A DNA stretch of 45,294 bases, from contig CAJFVV010000051.1 of NCBI GenBank assembly GCA_904420565.1, positions 1 through 45,294 of the forward strand, given 5' to 3'. Position numbers and translations under genes: made by a program. Positions 15,705 to 24,172 of the stretch are shown one piece after another. The first letter of the stretch is position 1; each line of letters opens with the position of its first letter. The notes below the pieces were generated by a model, which was not told where the DNA came from, searched no databases, and saw only the letters and a program-made list of their open reading frames with translations. Source of the stretch: Candidatus Pseudoscillospira faecavium. GTDB taxonomy: Bacteria > Bacillota > Clostridia > Oscillospirales > Oscillospiraceae.

Positions 15705-16108
15705 TGTGGATTTCAAAACGGCTGCGCCACGGCGGGACCGAAAGCGAAACAGCAGCGGACCTGGGCGTGGCCACCATCGGCGGGGAGCAGGCCGGGGTAT
15801 ACGCCCGGGGCGAGGTGCGGAATCTGGCGCTTTGTGCGCCGGGCGGCCTGGCCTGGCGGCCGAAAAGCGGCGACCGGGTGCTGGTGCTCAAGGGCGGCCC
15901 CGGCGGAGAAGAGGCTTTTGTGCTGGGTGTGCAGGGGGAGAGTGCAGATCTGGCGGACGGGGAAGTGGAGCTGCGCTCCGAGGCGGCATCCATCACTTTG
16001 CGCAACGACGGCGCCATTTTGCTTCAGGGCAATGTGATCATCAACGGCGAGGCCTACCAGCCTTGTCAATGCAAATCTGGCGGCATTGCGGAAGGAGGCC
16101 AGGGGTGA
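15701..16108 (+). CDS. Baseplate spike/assembly protein (gpV-like)
   Basis: The 135-aa protein begins with an OB-fold-like domain (GVATIGGEQAGVYARGEVRNL, SGDRVLVLKGGPGGEEAFVLG) and continues into a short repetitive beta segment (EVELRSEAASITLRNDGAILLQGNVIINGE), as in gpV-type spikes that puncture the target envelope. The C-terminus is short, with CQC and no PAAR-like tip. It starts at ATG 15701 (a second at 15704) by ATGA overlap. Confidence 0.75.
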   Translation: MMWISKRLRHGGTESETAADLGVATIGGEQAGVYARGEVRNLALCAPGGLAWRPKSGDRVLVLKGGPGGEEAFVLGVQGESADLADGEVELRSEAASITLRNDGAILLQGNVIINGEAYQPCQCKSGGIAEGGQG

Positions 16109-16458
16109 TGGAGCTGAAAATTCAGAATGGAGATTATGTGCCTGGCAGCAGCGGCGCCATGGAACGCCTGGAGGGCAGCGCCGAGCTGGTGCAGCGGGTG
16201 CTCTATAAGCTGACGGCCCGGAGGGCGGGATTCCCGTTTTTGCCGGAGCTGGGCAGCGAGCTGCACCTGCTGGGCCGCACAGCGGCCGGCGAACGCGCCA
16301 GCGCGGCGGAACTGGCAGTGCGCCAGGCGCTGAGCGATGAAACGGAGCTGGAAATTACCGGCGTCACGCTGACTGATGCCGGCGGTGGACTTTACACGCT
16401 GCAGGTTGCTCTGGCCTGGCGGGGACAGACGATGGAAATCGCCCTGACGATACAGTGA
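16108..16458 (+). CDS. Baseplate wedge protein, gpW/XkdS-like
   Basis: The 116-aa protein resembles the DUF2634/gp25-like wedge component. It has ELVQRVLYKLTARRAGFPFLPELGSELHLLG followed by VRQALSDETELEITGVTLT and a terminal strand pair. The motif LPELGSEL matches the family's conserved L-P-x-x-G-S-x-L pattern. ATG 16108 shares its A with the preceding TGA; GTG at 16105 is an alternative. Confidence 0.82.
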   Translation: MELKIQNGDYVPGSSGAMERLEGSAELVQRVLYKLTARRAGFPFLPELGSELHLLGRTAAGERASAAELAVRQALSDETELEITGVTLTDAGGGLYTLQVALAWRGQTMEIALTIQ

Positions 16459-16473
16459 GGAAGCGTGATAGAA

Positions 16474-17529
16474 ATGAAAACAGCAGAAGAGATTTACCAG
16501 CAGATGCTGACGGATTTTTCACAGCGCATCGGGCGTGATGTATCCAACAGCTGTGATTTGGCGGTGCGCCTGTATGCTGTGGCGGCGCAGGTGCAGGCGC
16601 TGTATGCCCAGGCGGATTGGGTGCAGCGCCAGAGCTTTCCGCAGACGGCGGAGGGCGCCTGGCTCGATTACCATGCACAGATGCGGGCATTGACCCGGGC
16701 CGAAGCGGTGCGGGCGACAGGCAGCATACGCTTTTCTGTGCGCACTGCGGCGCAGGAGACGCTGGAGATTCCCCTGGGAACGGTTTGCCTCAATGCTGCC
16801 GGTGTGCGTTATGAAACGACGGAAGCGGGGGCGCTGACGGCAGGCGCGCTGTGGACGGATGTGCCGGCTCAGGCAGTAGAGGCGGGTGCCGCCGGAAACA
16901 CGGGTAAAGATACGATTCTATCCATGTCAGTGCCGCCGGCGGGAATTGTGAGCTGCACCAACCCGGCGGCATTTACCGGCGGCGAAGACGCAGAGACGGA
17001 CGCGCATCTGCGCGAGCGGATTTTGGACAGCTATCGCCGCCTGCCCAACGGGGCCAATGCGGCTTTTTATGAAAGTCAGGCACTGCTGCACCCAACCGTG
17101 GCGGCGGCAAAAGCAGTGGGCCGCGCCCGCGGAATCGGCACGGTGGACGTCTATGTGGCGACTACGGCAGGAAAACCGGGGGAGGCGCTGCTCAGCGCCA
17201 TTCAGACGGAGCTGGACAGCAAGCGGGAAATTGCAGTGGATGTGCAGGTGAAAGCGCCCGAGGAAACGACGGTGGATGTGAGCCTTACCTTGAAGCCGGC
17301 CCAGGGGGCAGATTTTGAAGGGGTGCAGGCTGCGGCAGAGGCCGCTGTGCGCAGCTATTTTACCGGGGCACGACTGAGCTGCGGCGTGTTGCTCTCCCAA
17401 TTGCATGCACAGCTGCATGCGGTGGAAGGACTGGAAAATTATCACATTTTGGCACCGCAGGCGGATCTTGCGCCCCAGGCCACGGTGCTGCCGGTATTGG
17501 GAGCACTGAGCATCAATCCCATGACATGA
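16474..17529 (+). CDS. Baseplate protein J (XkdT-like)
   Basis: The 351-aa protein opens with TAEEIYQQMLTDFSQRIGRDV. It then carries the Baseplate_J core: LDYHAQMRALTRAEAVRATGSIRF, ALWTDVPAQAVEAGAAGNTG, FTGGEDAETDAHLRERILDSYRR and GIGTVDVYVATTAGKPGEALL. It forms the ring around the hub that triggers sheath contraction. A GTG at 16465 is in frame but only 4 bases after GAGG; ATG at 16474 is chosen although spacing is long. It is intact and of normal length. It overlaps gpI by ATGA. Confidence 0.93.
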   Translation: MKTAEEIYQQMLTDFSQRIGRDVSNSCDLAVRLYAVAAQVQALYAQADWVQRQSFPQTAEGAWLDYHAQMRALTRAEAVRATGSIRFSVRTAAQETLEIPLGTVCLNAAGVRYETTEAGALTAGALWTDVPAQAVEAGAAGNTGKDTILSMSVPPAGIVSCTNPAAFTGGEDAETDAHLRERILDSYRRLPNGANAAFYESQALLHPTVAAAKAVGRARGIGTVDVYVATTAGKPGEALLSAIQTELDSKREIAVDVQVKAPEETTVDVSLTLKPAQGADFEGVQAAAEAAVRSYFTGARLSCGVLLSQLHAQLHAVEGLENYHILAPQADLAPQATVLPVLGALSINPMT

Positions 17530-18113
17530 GGGAGGCGGCAGATTTGGGATATGCGACGTATTTGGAGCAGTTGCTTGCGCCATTGGGAATTTATACGTTT
17601 CATTCCGGCAGCATCAGCAAAAGCGAACTGGAGAGCATTGGCCTGATGCTGGATGGCTGTGCAGCGCAGATGGAAGAAACGGAACGGGAAGCGCTGGTGC
17701 CCACGGCAGAGGGCTGGGGACTTGACAAGATAGAGACGCTGTTTGCGAAAAAGCCGGCGGCGCCCACGCTGGCCCTGCGCCGTGCGGCCATTGCAGCGCT
17801 GACACAGATCGGCGGAGATGATTTTACCCTGCAGGCGATCAACCGCGCCCTCGGCGGCTGCGGTATTATGGCTGAGGTGGCAGAAACAGTGCAGGCAGGC
17901 CATGTGCGGGTTACGTTTCCCAACACGGCGGGGATTCCGGAGGAATTCGACCGTATTGCAGAAATTATCCTGGACATTATTCCCTGTCATTTGGAAACAG
18001 AGTTCTATTTCCGCTATCTTACCTGGGCGGAATTGGAGGTGCGTTTCCCAACCTGGGGAGATATTGAGCAGGCAGGACACACCTGGGAAACGCTGGAACT
18101 GGCTGTGGTGTGA
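17526..18113 (+). CDS. Baseplate/tail protein, gpI/XkdU-like (YmfQ, DUF2313)
   Basis: The 195-aa last gene of the block carries the DUF2313 pattern: SELESIGLMLDGCAAQMEETEREALVPTAEGWGLDKIE, LRRAAIAALTQIGGDDFTLQAINRAL, VRVTFPNTAGIPEEFDRIAEII and LTWAELEVRFPTWGDIE. In PBSX and Mu-like phages a tail-fibre gene normally follows; here a terminator follows directly. The overlap ATG at 17526 has no ribosome binding site. A TTG at 17544, 8 bases after GGGAGG, is a credible alternative start. Confidence 0.88.
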   Translation: MREAADLGYATYLEQLLAPLGIYTFHSGSISKSELESIGLMLDGCAAQMEETEREALVPTAEGWGLDKIETLFAKKPAAPTLALRRAAIAALTQIGGDDFTLQAINRALGGCGIMAEVAETVQAGHVRVTFPNTAGIPEEFDRIAEIILDIIPCHLETEFYFRYLTWAELEVRFPTWGDIEQAGHTWETLELAVV

Positions 18114-18130
18114 GCGGAAAAGGATATATG

Positions 18131-18167
18131 AAAAATGCTCCGATGCTTTTGCATCGGAGCATTTTTT
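18131..18167 (+). terminator. Terminator closing the phage-like block
   Basis: A 16-bp stem including flanking A and T (18131-18146 with 18151-18166), a TTTT loop and a T-run lie 18 bases after the gpI-like stop codon. The A-run on the left makes it usable from the minus strand as well. Confidence 0.95.
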
Positions 18168-18193
18168 AATTTACCTGTGCAGATGAAAGGTCT

Positions 18194-18397
18194 TTAAAAA
18201 TCGTCTTCGTCTTCGTCGTCCTCATCGGCATAGCGTTCTGGTTCTTTGTACATGTGGTAGGACACAATCAGCAGGAAGATGCCTGCGATAATTGCAGTGA
18301 CAACCAGTTCGCCGTTGCCGGTGTCGCGCAAAACCAGCGCGGCAAGGATAAACAGGACGCCGAAAATGGCACAGACCAAAGATTTTGGATTTTTCAT
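18194..18397 (-). CDS. Small two-helix membrane protein with acidic tail
   Basis: The 67-aa protein has two hydrophobic segments (LVCAIFGVLFILAALVL and LVVTAIIAGIFLLIVSYHMY) and a C-terminal run of Asp/Glu (ADEDDEDEDDF). Both ends should face the cytoplasm if the short loop DTGNGE is outside. The function is unknown. ATG at 18397 follows GAGG. A strong promoter lies directly upstream. It is convergent with the phage-like block and looks like a host gene. Confidence 0.8.
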   Translation of the reverse strand: MKNPKSLVCAIFGVLFILAALVLRDTGNGELVVTAIIAGIFLLIVSYHMYKEPERYADEDDEDEDDF

Positions 18398-18437
18398 AGA
18401 TGGCCTCGATTCTGACAGAATGATTTTATGCTATATG

Positions 18438-18465
18438 ATTATAACAATTTCAGATAAAATGTCAA
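18438..18465 (-). promoter_or_regulatory. Promoter of the small membrane protein gene
   Basis: On the minus strand a perfect TTGACA (18465-18460), a 16-base spacer and a perfect TATAAT (18443-18438) lie 41 bases upstream of the start codon. Confidence 0.85.
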
Positions 18466-18738
18466 GAAAAGTAAAAAAGATGCATCTCTTTCCGGATAAC
18501 TGCAAAGCAGTGTTTTAGAGAAAGATGAAAAGCTTGTTTTGATATGGCAGCAACGGGGCCTTCCTGAGCAGATGCAGAAATGCTTTGCCTGTGCAGCGCA
18601 TCCTGGGGAATTCTTACTTTGACACGGAAGGGGAAAGCAGCCTTTGGAAATGCACAGATTATCCGGCGCGTCCTTTCCTGAAAACAGAGTGTAATGCCTG
18701 CGCCGGTATCCGTAAAAGAGAATCAGATCTGGAAAGGT
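18466..18738. other. Gene-poor interval
   Basis: About 270 bases lie between the small-membrane-protein promoter and the 3' end of the LUD gene. No gene, terminator or repeat of convincing quality was seen. Short open frames here lack ribosome binding sites and family resemblance. An isolated 7-bp GC-rich pair (CCGGCGC/GCGCCGG) spans about 45 bases and is too open to be a terminator. Confidence 0.6.
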
Positions 18739-19344
18739 TCAGTAACCAAGGGACTCTCCCACCAAAATTACTTCGGTCTCCATACAGTTCATGGGTTCCC
18801 ACAGCACGACGAGACCGCGGCAAATGCGATCCGGGCTGCTGCAGTTGTAGCATTTGTCGCCTTTTTGCGCACAAGGCGTATTTTTGTGCAGACGCTGGGC
18901 GTTTTTGGGGCTGGCGATGTTGCGGGCGCGCCAAAGGGCGGCCTCATAATCCGCGGCAATTTTGTTGACGCCGGCGACAAGGTAAACTTTCTGGTGGCCA
19001 TAAAGCGTGGAGGCTACCCGATTGCCCGTGCCGTCGATGTTGATCAGCTCGCCGGTTTCGGCGATCGCATTGACGGAGGAAAGGTAAACATCTGCTGTGG
19101 CGGCTTTGGCGTAGGTTTCTTCTTTGCTGACGCCCTCCGGCGCATACCACTGCCAGTATACCTGATTGTGCCTGGACAGCGCTTCGTATATGCCCATTTG
19201 CTGCAGGGTGACGGCTCCGCCAATGCCGACACTTTTGTTGTCGATGGAGGCATCAAGATAAGCGGCGGCTTCTGCTGCCGTTGGGAAATAACGCACGGCG
19301 AAGCCGCGTTTGGTCAAATTTTCGATGGTCTTTTCTACATTCAT
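18739..19344 (-). CDS. LUD-domain protein (LutC-like)
   Basis: The 201-aa soluble protein matches the LUD (DUF162) fold: MNVEKTIENLTKRGFAVRYF, VGIGGAVTLQQMGIYEAL, ATADVYLSSVNAIAETGELINIDGTGNRVA and QKVYLVAGVNKIAADYE. LUD proteins include LutC of lactate oxidation, but the fold also occurs alone in anaerobes. No lutA or lutB is next to it, so lactate use is not implied. A Cys-rich region (CAQKGDKCYNC) near the end could hold a metal. The ATG at 19344 follows AAAGGAG; upstream in-frame codons lack a site. Confidence 0.88.
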   Translation of the reverse strand: MNVEKTIENLTKRGFAVRYFPTAAEAAAYLDASIDNKSVGIGGAVTLQQMGIYEALSRHNQVYWQWYAPEGVSKEETYAKAATADVYLSSVNAIAETGELINIDGTGNRVASTLYGHQKVYLVAGVNKIAADYEAALWRARNIASPKNAQRLHKNTPCAQKGDKCYNCSSPDRICRGLVVLWEPMNCMETEVILVGESLGY

Positions 19345-19418
19345 AAGAAGGCTCCTTTCGGGATGATCAGGCAAGGAAATGGGGCAGAACCGACAGGCTA
19401 ATTTTCCTCTTGATATAC

Positions 19419-19447
19419 ACTGTAAAAGGAAGCGCTGAATTTGTCAA
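19419..19447 (-). promoter_or_regulatory. Promoter of the LUD gene
   Basis: On the minus strand TTGACA (19447-19442), 17 bases and TACAGT (19424-19419) lie about 75 bases upstream of the LUD start, so the gene has its own promoter separate from the efflux operon upstream of it. Confidence 0.65.
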
Positions 19448-19488
19448 GGCGGGGGAGCGACCATGCCCTTGGCAGTGCCAGCCTGGAT

Positions 19489-20922
19489 TCAGGGAAGCAA
19501 AACAACGTCTCCTTCGCTGAGACCGCTGAGAATCTCGGTGTAACCGCCGCCGGACAGGCCAGTTTCCACGGTGCGCTCTTCTGTTTTGCTGCCGTTTTGT
19601 ATTTGAACCGTGCTGCCGTTGAGAGCGGCGGTGGGGATACGCAGGCAGTTTTCCCGGCGCGCCGTTTCAATGGAGACCATCACATTCATGCCGGAGCGGA
19701 GCCCCTCTGTGTTCTCCAAGGTCAGTTCTACCGTATAATTGGTGACGCCGCCGCTGGTGACACCGGCTTCGCTGACCTGACGCACCTGAGCGCTATAGGA
19801 GTATTCCTGGCCGGCATCGTCGGTAAAAGTTACGGTGGCTTCCTGCCCCTGGAAAATTTTATCAATGTATATTTCATCGATGGAAACATCTACGCCAAGG
19901 GAGTTTTCCTGAGCGAGTGTGGCCAGCGGTGTTGCCGCTGTGGCGTAGTCGCCTTCTTTGGCGCTGCGGGCAATCATGGTGCCGTCTGCCGGAGCGGTGA
20001 GTGTGTAGTCGGTGCGTTTGCGTTCCAGCTGGGCAAGATTGGTGGCGGCTGTTTCCACGGACAGCCGGGCATTGTCCCGGGCATTGGTCAGAGAGTCGTT
20101 TTCGATGGTCATAATTGGCTGCCCCACGGAAACGGCGCTGCCTGTATCAATGGACAGGGACAATACCTGGCCGGACTGGGTAGCGTACAGGGACTGGGAA
20201 GTGCCGGTTTCCACCTGGCCGGTGTCCATGCAGGCGGCAGTGCCGATGCGGGCAGCAGCAGTTTCGCCGCCGCTGAGGGCACCGGGATTTTGAAAAGCAA
20301 TCTCCACATAGGTGCCTTCACGGCCGCCTGAAAGAGAGGACGGCGTGTCGTAAACCCGGCGCACAGTGCCGGAGGCTGTGCCGCTGTAGGAAACGAAGGA
20401 AATCTCTGCGGCGGCCCCGGGAGAAATGGCCGCGGCATCGGCCGTGGCGAAGGGCACCGTCAGCGTCATGGTTGCGCGGTCCGTTACATCGGCAATGGGC
20501 GTGCCGGCGGATACATAGTCCCCCACATGGACGTGAAGCGCTGTGACAGTGCCGCTGGCCTTGGCCTGGACAGTGAGATCCTGACAGGCTGCTGCGCTCT
20601 GTTCATAGGATTGCCGGGCGCTTTGCAGGGAGAGTTCCGCCTGGGTGATTTGGTCCTCCAAATCTGTGGAGTCGAGAATATAAAGCACATCTCCTGTCTG
20701 GACACTGTCCCCTTCTTCAAATTGACAGCTGAGAATTTTGCCGTTGACTGTCGCATAAATGGAATAGGGATCGCGGTGCACCACGGTGCCGCTGTCTTCT
20801 ACCAGAGATATTACATCGCCGATTTCTGCAGTGGCAGTACCGCTGTTATCCGACTGTGCTGCATTGCAGCCGGCCAGTAAAAAGCATCCCACAGCCAGCG
20901 GGAGCATCCGGCAAAATTTCAT
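19489..20922 (-). CDS. Efflux adaptor lipoprotein (HlyD/MacA-like)
   Basis: The 477-aa membrane-fusion protein has a lipoprotein signal (MKFCRMLPLAVGCFLLAGC), then biotinyl-lipoyl-like hairpins around a coiled coil (ADGTMIARSAKEGDYATAATPL and TDLEDQITQAELSLQSARQSYEQS). A C-terminal beta-barrel/membrane-proximal region is GLRSGMNVMVSIETARRENCLRIPTAALNG. It contains what appear to be two lipoyl/coiled-coil units in tandem. It should link the FtsX-type permease to the extracellular side. ATG 20922 is preferred to ATG 20940 because it gives a clean lipoprotein signal and follows GAAGTGA. It is the third gene of the TetR-linked operon. Confidence 0.88.
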   Translation of the reverse strand: MKFCRMLPLAVGCFLLAGCNAAQSDNSGTATAEIGDVISLVEDSGTVVHRDPYSIYATVNGKILSCQFEEGDSVQTGDVLYILDSTDLEDQITQAELSLQSARQSYEQSAAACQDLTVQAKASGTVTALHVHVGDYVSAGTPIADVTDRATMTLTVPFATADAAAISPGAAAEISFVSYSGTASGTVRRVYDTPSSLSGGREGTYVEIAFQNPGALSGGETAAARIGTAACMDTGQVETGTSQSLYATQSGQVLSLSIDTGSAVSVGQPIMTIENDSLTNARDNARLSVETAATNLAQLERKRTDYTLTAPADGTMIARSAKEGDYATAATPLATLAQENSLGVDVSIDEIYIDKIFQGQEATVTFTDDAGQEYSYSAQVRQVSEAGVTSGGVTNYTVELTLENTEGLRSGMNVMVSIETARRENCLRIPTAALNGSTVQIQNGSKTEERTVETGLSGGGYTEILSGLSEGDVVLLP

Positions 20923-20943
20923 AAAATCACTTCTTTCCATTCA

Positions 20944-23256
20944 CTATTCCACGCTCTTGAGAGCACCCAGCATGTCAATATCCTTCATCTTGCGGCCGAT
21001 CATGGCATTGACAACCAGAGCAAACAAAAGCGTAATCAGGCAGGAGAGCACATAGGACAGCGGCTTTGTGGATACCATCAGCGGCAGGTCTTGCAGCACC
21101 GAAACAAAAAGGCCTGTCAGCACCATGCCCGCCGGCAGCCCCAGGAGCATACCGCCCAGGGTGAAAAGGATATTTTCACTCAGCTGCAGGCGGCGGATTT
21201 CCTGATCATGAAATCCGAGCACCATCAGCGTGGCCAGGGAGCGAATCTGCTCGAAAAAGCTCATGATGCCCAAATTGTAGATCACGACGCAGGCCAGCCC
21301 GCCGCCGAAAGCAATCAGAATATAGGCTACCAGCGATGCGCTGGACAGGGACTCTGCCGCGGCGTCGGTGACAGCCTGACGAGTCTGGGTGCTGTTGACA
21401 AAATCGTATTGCGCCAATTCCGCGCGCAGGGCATCGGGATCCTCTGCGGCAAAGTAAGCGGTGCTGGGTGTATAAGGCTGTCCCAAACTGCGCCAAAGGC
21501 TCCGGCTGATATAGACGCCGGAAACGCTGCGCTCAATCTGGGCTACTTGCATGGCATGAAGCTGGTTGTCTCCGCTGAAACGCAGATATACCGTATCCCC
21601 TGTCTCCACATGCAGTGCTTCGGCAATAGCTTCTTCTAAGAGGATGCCGTGCTCCGGAAGCGGCTGAGGTTCCGGGGCATAGGGGTCATAAAGACGCAGG
21701 GAGGGTGTGTCCTCCGCCACCGTCAAAACGGCGGTGCGGAGATTCTGCTCAGAGTAAATCCAGCAGGCGGTGGTCATTTCAAATTCAGTCGCCTGTGCGT
21801 TGGCGGTTGCCGACAGGCGATGCCACTGGGCGTCGGTGACGCCGCTGTTTAATGAAGCGAGCACGTCGTAGCGGTTTTGGTTGGAGGTCAGGGCGTCAGC
21901 GTAACGGGTGATGGCGTCGCGCAGTCCAAAGGCGGCCACCACCAGCGCCATGCAGAAGGCAATGCCGATGATGCAGGTCAGCATCCGGGGTTTATTGCGC
22001 AGGGTGTTGCGGATAATGTATTTCTGATTGAAACTGAACCGCTGCCACAAGGCGGGAAAGCGTTCCAGAAAAACTGCTTTTGCATTTTTGGGCGGTTTGG
22101 GGCGCATGCAGGCCGCGGGGGATTCCTTGAGCATGGAGCGCGCCACCAGATAGGTGCTGCCAACGCAGCACAATGCTGTAATCAGCAGAGCCTGCAGCCA
22201 GGCACTGTAATTTTGAACGATGGTATAAGGCGGCAGATCGCAGCCGGTGGCCAGGGTATCCACGATCAGCCGGATCAGTGGGCGGGTTCCCAATACACCC
22301 AGGGGAAAACCGATTATCACTACCAGTACTGCGTGGGTCAGATAATAGCGCAGGATGGTGCTGTCGTAATAGCCGAGAGCTTTGAAGGTGCCGATTTCCT
22401 GTCTGCTGTTTTCAATCAATCGGCTCATGTTGTTGACCATAAGCAATATGGCACACAGGAAGAACAATGTTGGAAACAGACGCAGAATGGGCTGCAAATC
22501 GTTGGTAGTGCTTTGGAAGGAATAGGCGGCGGTGCTGTCCTCCAATGCCAGCACATTGATGGCCTTGTCGCCTAAAATGGTGTCAATTTGCTGCCGCAGC
22601 TGACTGTCATCTGTACCTGGGGCTGTTGTCAGGCAGATCTGATTGTAGCAATTCTCGCCAAGAAGCATATTTAGAGCGGTGTCGCTCAGATAGGCAAAAC
22701 CATAGCGTCCCAAGTCGGAGGAGGGAGTCGTAGCGCTGATATGGCGTATCAGTTCAGGGCTTTTAATCAGCCCGCTTATCTGCAGATGTACGGTTAGTGA
22801 TGTGCCGGTTATTGTCATATCGTACCAATCGCCGACAGAAAGCCCGTTGGCTTTTGCGAACTCGTCGCTGATAACCATTTGCCGGTCGCTGCTGGGCAGT
22901 GCACCCTCCATGAGATAGGGGGTGTTCATCTCAAAAGCAATGGGCATGGCATACAATACAACGGTGATTTCATCGTTTCCCTTCTCATGGGCTTCCACAG
23001 TGATGCGCGGCTGCACGCCGGTTACAGCGCTCAGCGCTTCCAGGGCGCGGCAGTCGGTGTAGTCAAAGTTTGTACCGCTGATCCAGTAATCTGCCACATT
23101 TTGCTCAGCAAAATAAGTGCTGCAGAAACGCTGAACATTATATGTAATGCCGCTCAGGGCAACATAAACCATTACAGCAATGGCAGTGATCAGAATGACA
23201 GATACCAGGCGTGAAAAGGTACTTTTGAGATCACGCAGAAAATTGAGCCAGATCAT
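20944..23256 (-). CDS. FtsX/MacB-type ABC transporter permease
   Basis: The 770-aa membrane protein starts with a membrane segment (STFSRLVSVILITAIAVMVYVAL), a large MacB-PCD-type extracellular domain, a cluster of helices around LFPTLFFLCAILLMVNNMSRL, a second extracellular domain and a C-terminal FtsX helix set (SLVAYILIAFGGGLACVVIY, LGGMLLGLPAGMVLTGLF, LSCLITLLFALVVNAMIG). The duplicated FtsX architecture is typical of Firmicutes peptide/lipid-handling ABC systems. It lies 4 bases after the ATPase stop and just before the adaptor, indicating one complex. The exported substrate is unknown. Confidence 0.9.
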   Translation of the reverse strand: MIWLNFLRDLKSTFSRLVSVILITAIAVMVYVALSGITYNVQRFCSTYFAEQNVADYWISGTNFDYTDCRALEALSAVTGVQPRITVEAHEKGNDEITVVLYAMPIAFEMNTPYLMEGALPSSDRQMVISDEFAKANGLSVGDWYDMTITGTSLTVHLQISGLIKSPELIRHISATTPSSDLGRYGFAYLSDTALNMLLGENCYNQICLTTAPGTDDSQLRQQIDTILGDKAINVLALEDSTAAYSFQSTTNDLQPILRLFPTLFFLCAILLMVNNMSRLIENSRQEIGTFKALGYYDSTILRYYLTHAVLVVIIGFPLGVLGTRPLIRLIVDTLATGCDLPPYTIVQNYSAWLQALLITALCCVGSTYLVARSMLKESPAACMRPKPPKNAKAVFLERFPALWQRFSFNQKYIIRNTLRNKPRMLTCIIGIAFCMALVVAAFGLRDAITRYADALTSNQNRYDVLASLNSGVTDAQWHRLSATANAQATEFEMTTACWIYSEQNLRTAVLTVAEDTPSLRLYDPYAPEPQPLPEHGILLEEAIAEALHVETGDTVYLRFSGDNQLHAMQVAQIERSVSGVYISRSLWRSLGQPYTPSTAYFAAEDPDALRAELAQYDFVNSTQTRQAVTDAAAESLSSASLVAYILIAFGGGLACVVIYNLGIMSFFEQIRSLATLMVLGFHDQEIRRLQLSENILFTLGGMLLGLPAGMVLTGLFVSVLQDLPLMVSTKPLSYVLSCLITLLFALVVNAMIGRKMKDIDMLGALKSVE

Positions 23257-23260
23257 AGCA

Positions 23261-23962
23261 TTACCACTCCAGCTCCTGCACCGGGACGGGTGAAGGGTTT
23301 TCTGTTAAGGATTCAATTTTTCCGCTTTTCATGCGCATTAAGATGTCGGCAGTCGGGGCCAATGCGCCGTTGTGCGTCACCACCACCACGGTTTTTCCGC
23401 TTTTGCGGCAAAGTTCATACAGCAGCGCCAGAATCGCTTTGCCGGTTTTGTAATCCAGCGCGCCGGTGGGTTCATCGCACAGCAGAATATCGGGGTTTTT
23501 GGCCAGCGCCCGGGCGATGGCACCGCGCTGCTGCTCGCCGCCGGAGCATTGTGCAGGAAAGTTGTGGATGCGTTCGCCCAGGCCCACCGTTTCCAAAACT
23601 TCTTTGGCCGGCAGCGGTGCTTTGCAGATTTGGCTGGCCAGTTCGACATTTTCCAGCATGGTCAGGTTGGTCATTAAATTGTAAAACTGAAAAACGAAGC
23701 CGATGCTGTTGCGGCGGTATTCCGTCAGCTGACGCTTGTTATATCCGGAAATTTCCTGCTCGCCAATCCACAGTTTGCCGGAAGTGGGAGAATCCATGCC
23801 GCCCAGCAGATTGAGCACGGTGGATTTTCCGGCTCCGCTGGTGCCTAAAATAATGGTGTATTTTCCTTCTGGAATGATGAAACTGATATCGTCTACAGCG
23901 TGAATCACGGTTTCCCCCATGGTATAGCTGCGTGTGAGATGTTCTGCCCGGATGCCTGCCAT
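23261..23962 (-). CDS. ABC transporter ATPase (MacB/LolD-like)
   Basis: The 233-aa ATPase has Walker [10 protein letters not shown] (residues 40-48), Q-loop in FVFQFYNL, signature CSGGEQQR (139-146; Cys replaces the usual Leu), Walker [13 protein letters not shown] (159-170) and H-loop VVVVTHN. It energises the adjacent FtsX permease. The start at ATG 23962 follows AAGGTGG; longer in-frame readings have no site. It is the first gene of the operon ATPase-permease-adaptor, reading away from the TetR gene. Confidence 0.93.
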   Translation of the reverse strand: MAGIRAEHLTRSYTMGETVIHAVDDISFIIPEGKYTIILGTSGAGKSTVLNLLGGMDSPTSGKLWIGEQEISGYNKRQLTEYRRNSIGFVFQFYNLMTNLTMLENVELASQICKAPLPAKEVLETVGLGERIHNFPAQCSGGEQQRGAIARALAKNPDILLCDEPTGALDYKTGKAILALLYELCRKSGKTVVVVTHNGALAPTADILMRMKSGKIESLTENPSPVPVQELEW

Positions 23963-24065
23963 GAGAATCCACCTTCTTTGTGCACAATTCTTTACTTTTA
24001 AAGATACCAAGTTGAAAAAAAATGTAAACCGACAATTTTTATGCGATGGCCGTAAAATCAACAAA

Positions 24066-24113
24066 ACTATACAAAGTGTTGTTTTTACAGCCAACCAATG
24101 GTAAAATTATTAT
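24066..24113. promoter_or_regulatory. Overlapping divergent promoters of the ABC operon and TetR gene
   Basis: On the minus strand TTGGCT (24094-24089), 17 bases and TATAGT (24071-24066) serve the ABC operon. On the plus strand TTTACA (24084-24089), 18 bases and TATTAT (24108-24113) can serve tetR. The two -35 regions overlap. An imperfect palindrome TTTTAC-n12-GTAAAA (24083-24106) covers them and is the likely TetR operator. Confidence 0.6.
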
Positions 24114-24172
24114 AAAAATGGAAACAGAAACATGTATAGTATTGGTGAATCGCACAAGGGGAGGCATATGCT

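Larger units (their letters stand above)
5016..18113 (+). mobile_element. PBSX/GTA-like phage-particle gene block (no integrase, replication or lysis genes)
   Basis: This is a 13.1 kb unidirectional block of 19 genes, nearly all overlapping by ATGA or GTGA or spaced by less than 25 bases. It encodes packaging, head, contractile tail and baseplate proteins in the order of Bacillus PBSX (xtmA-xtmB-xkdE through xkdU). It is bounded by terminators at 4955 and 18131. Integrase, excisionase, replication, holin, endolysin and tail-fibre genes are absent in and around it, and no flanking att-like repeat was found. Every gene except the frameshifted tail chaperone is an intact frame, and the terminase motifs are intact. 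This suggests purifying selection for a particle rather than random decay. It could also be the late half of a prophage whose other modules are lost or located elsewhere. Confidence 0.8.

Noticed and set aside
4886-18200. att-site direct repeats flanking the particle block
   Set aside because: Comparison of the two flanks by eye showed no shared word longer than expected by chance; the terminators on each side differ in sequence.
18585-18968. Plus-strand open frame containing CNACAG near the LUD gene
   Set aside because: It overlaps the LUD gene antisense and has no ribosome binding site; the protein reading is not coherent.
18739-19344. Assigning lactate utilisation to the LUD protein
   Set aside because: LutA and LutB partners are not adjacent and LUD proteins occur in other contexts, so only the fold is called.
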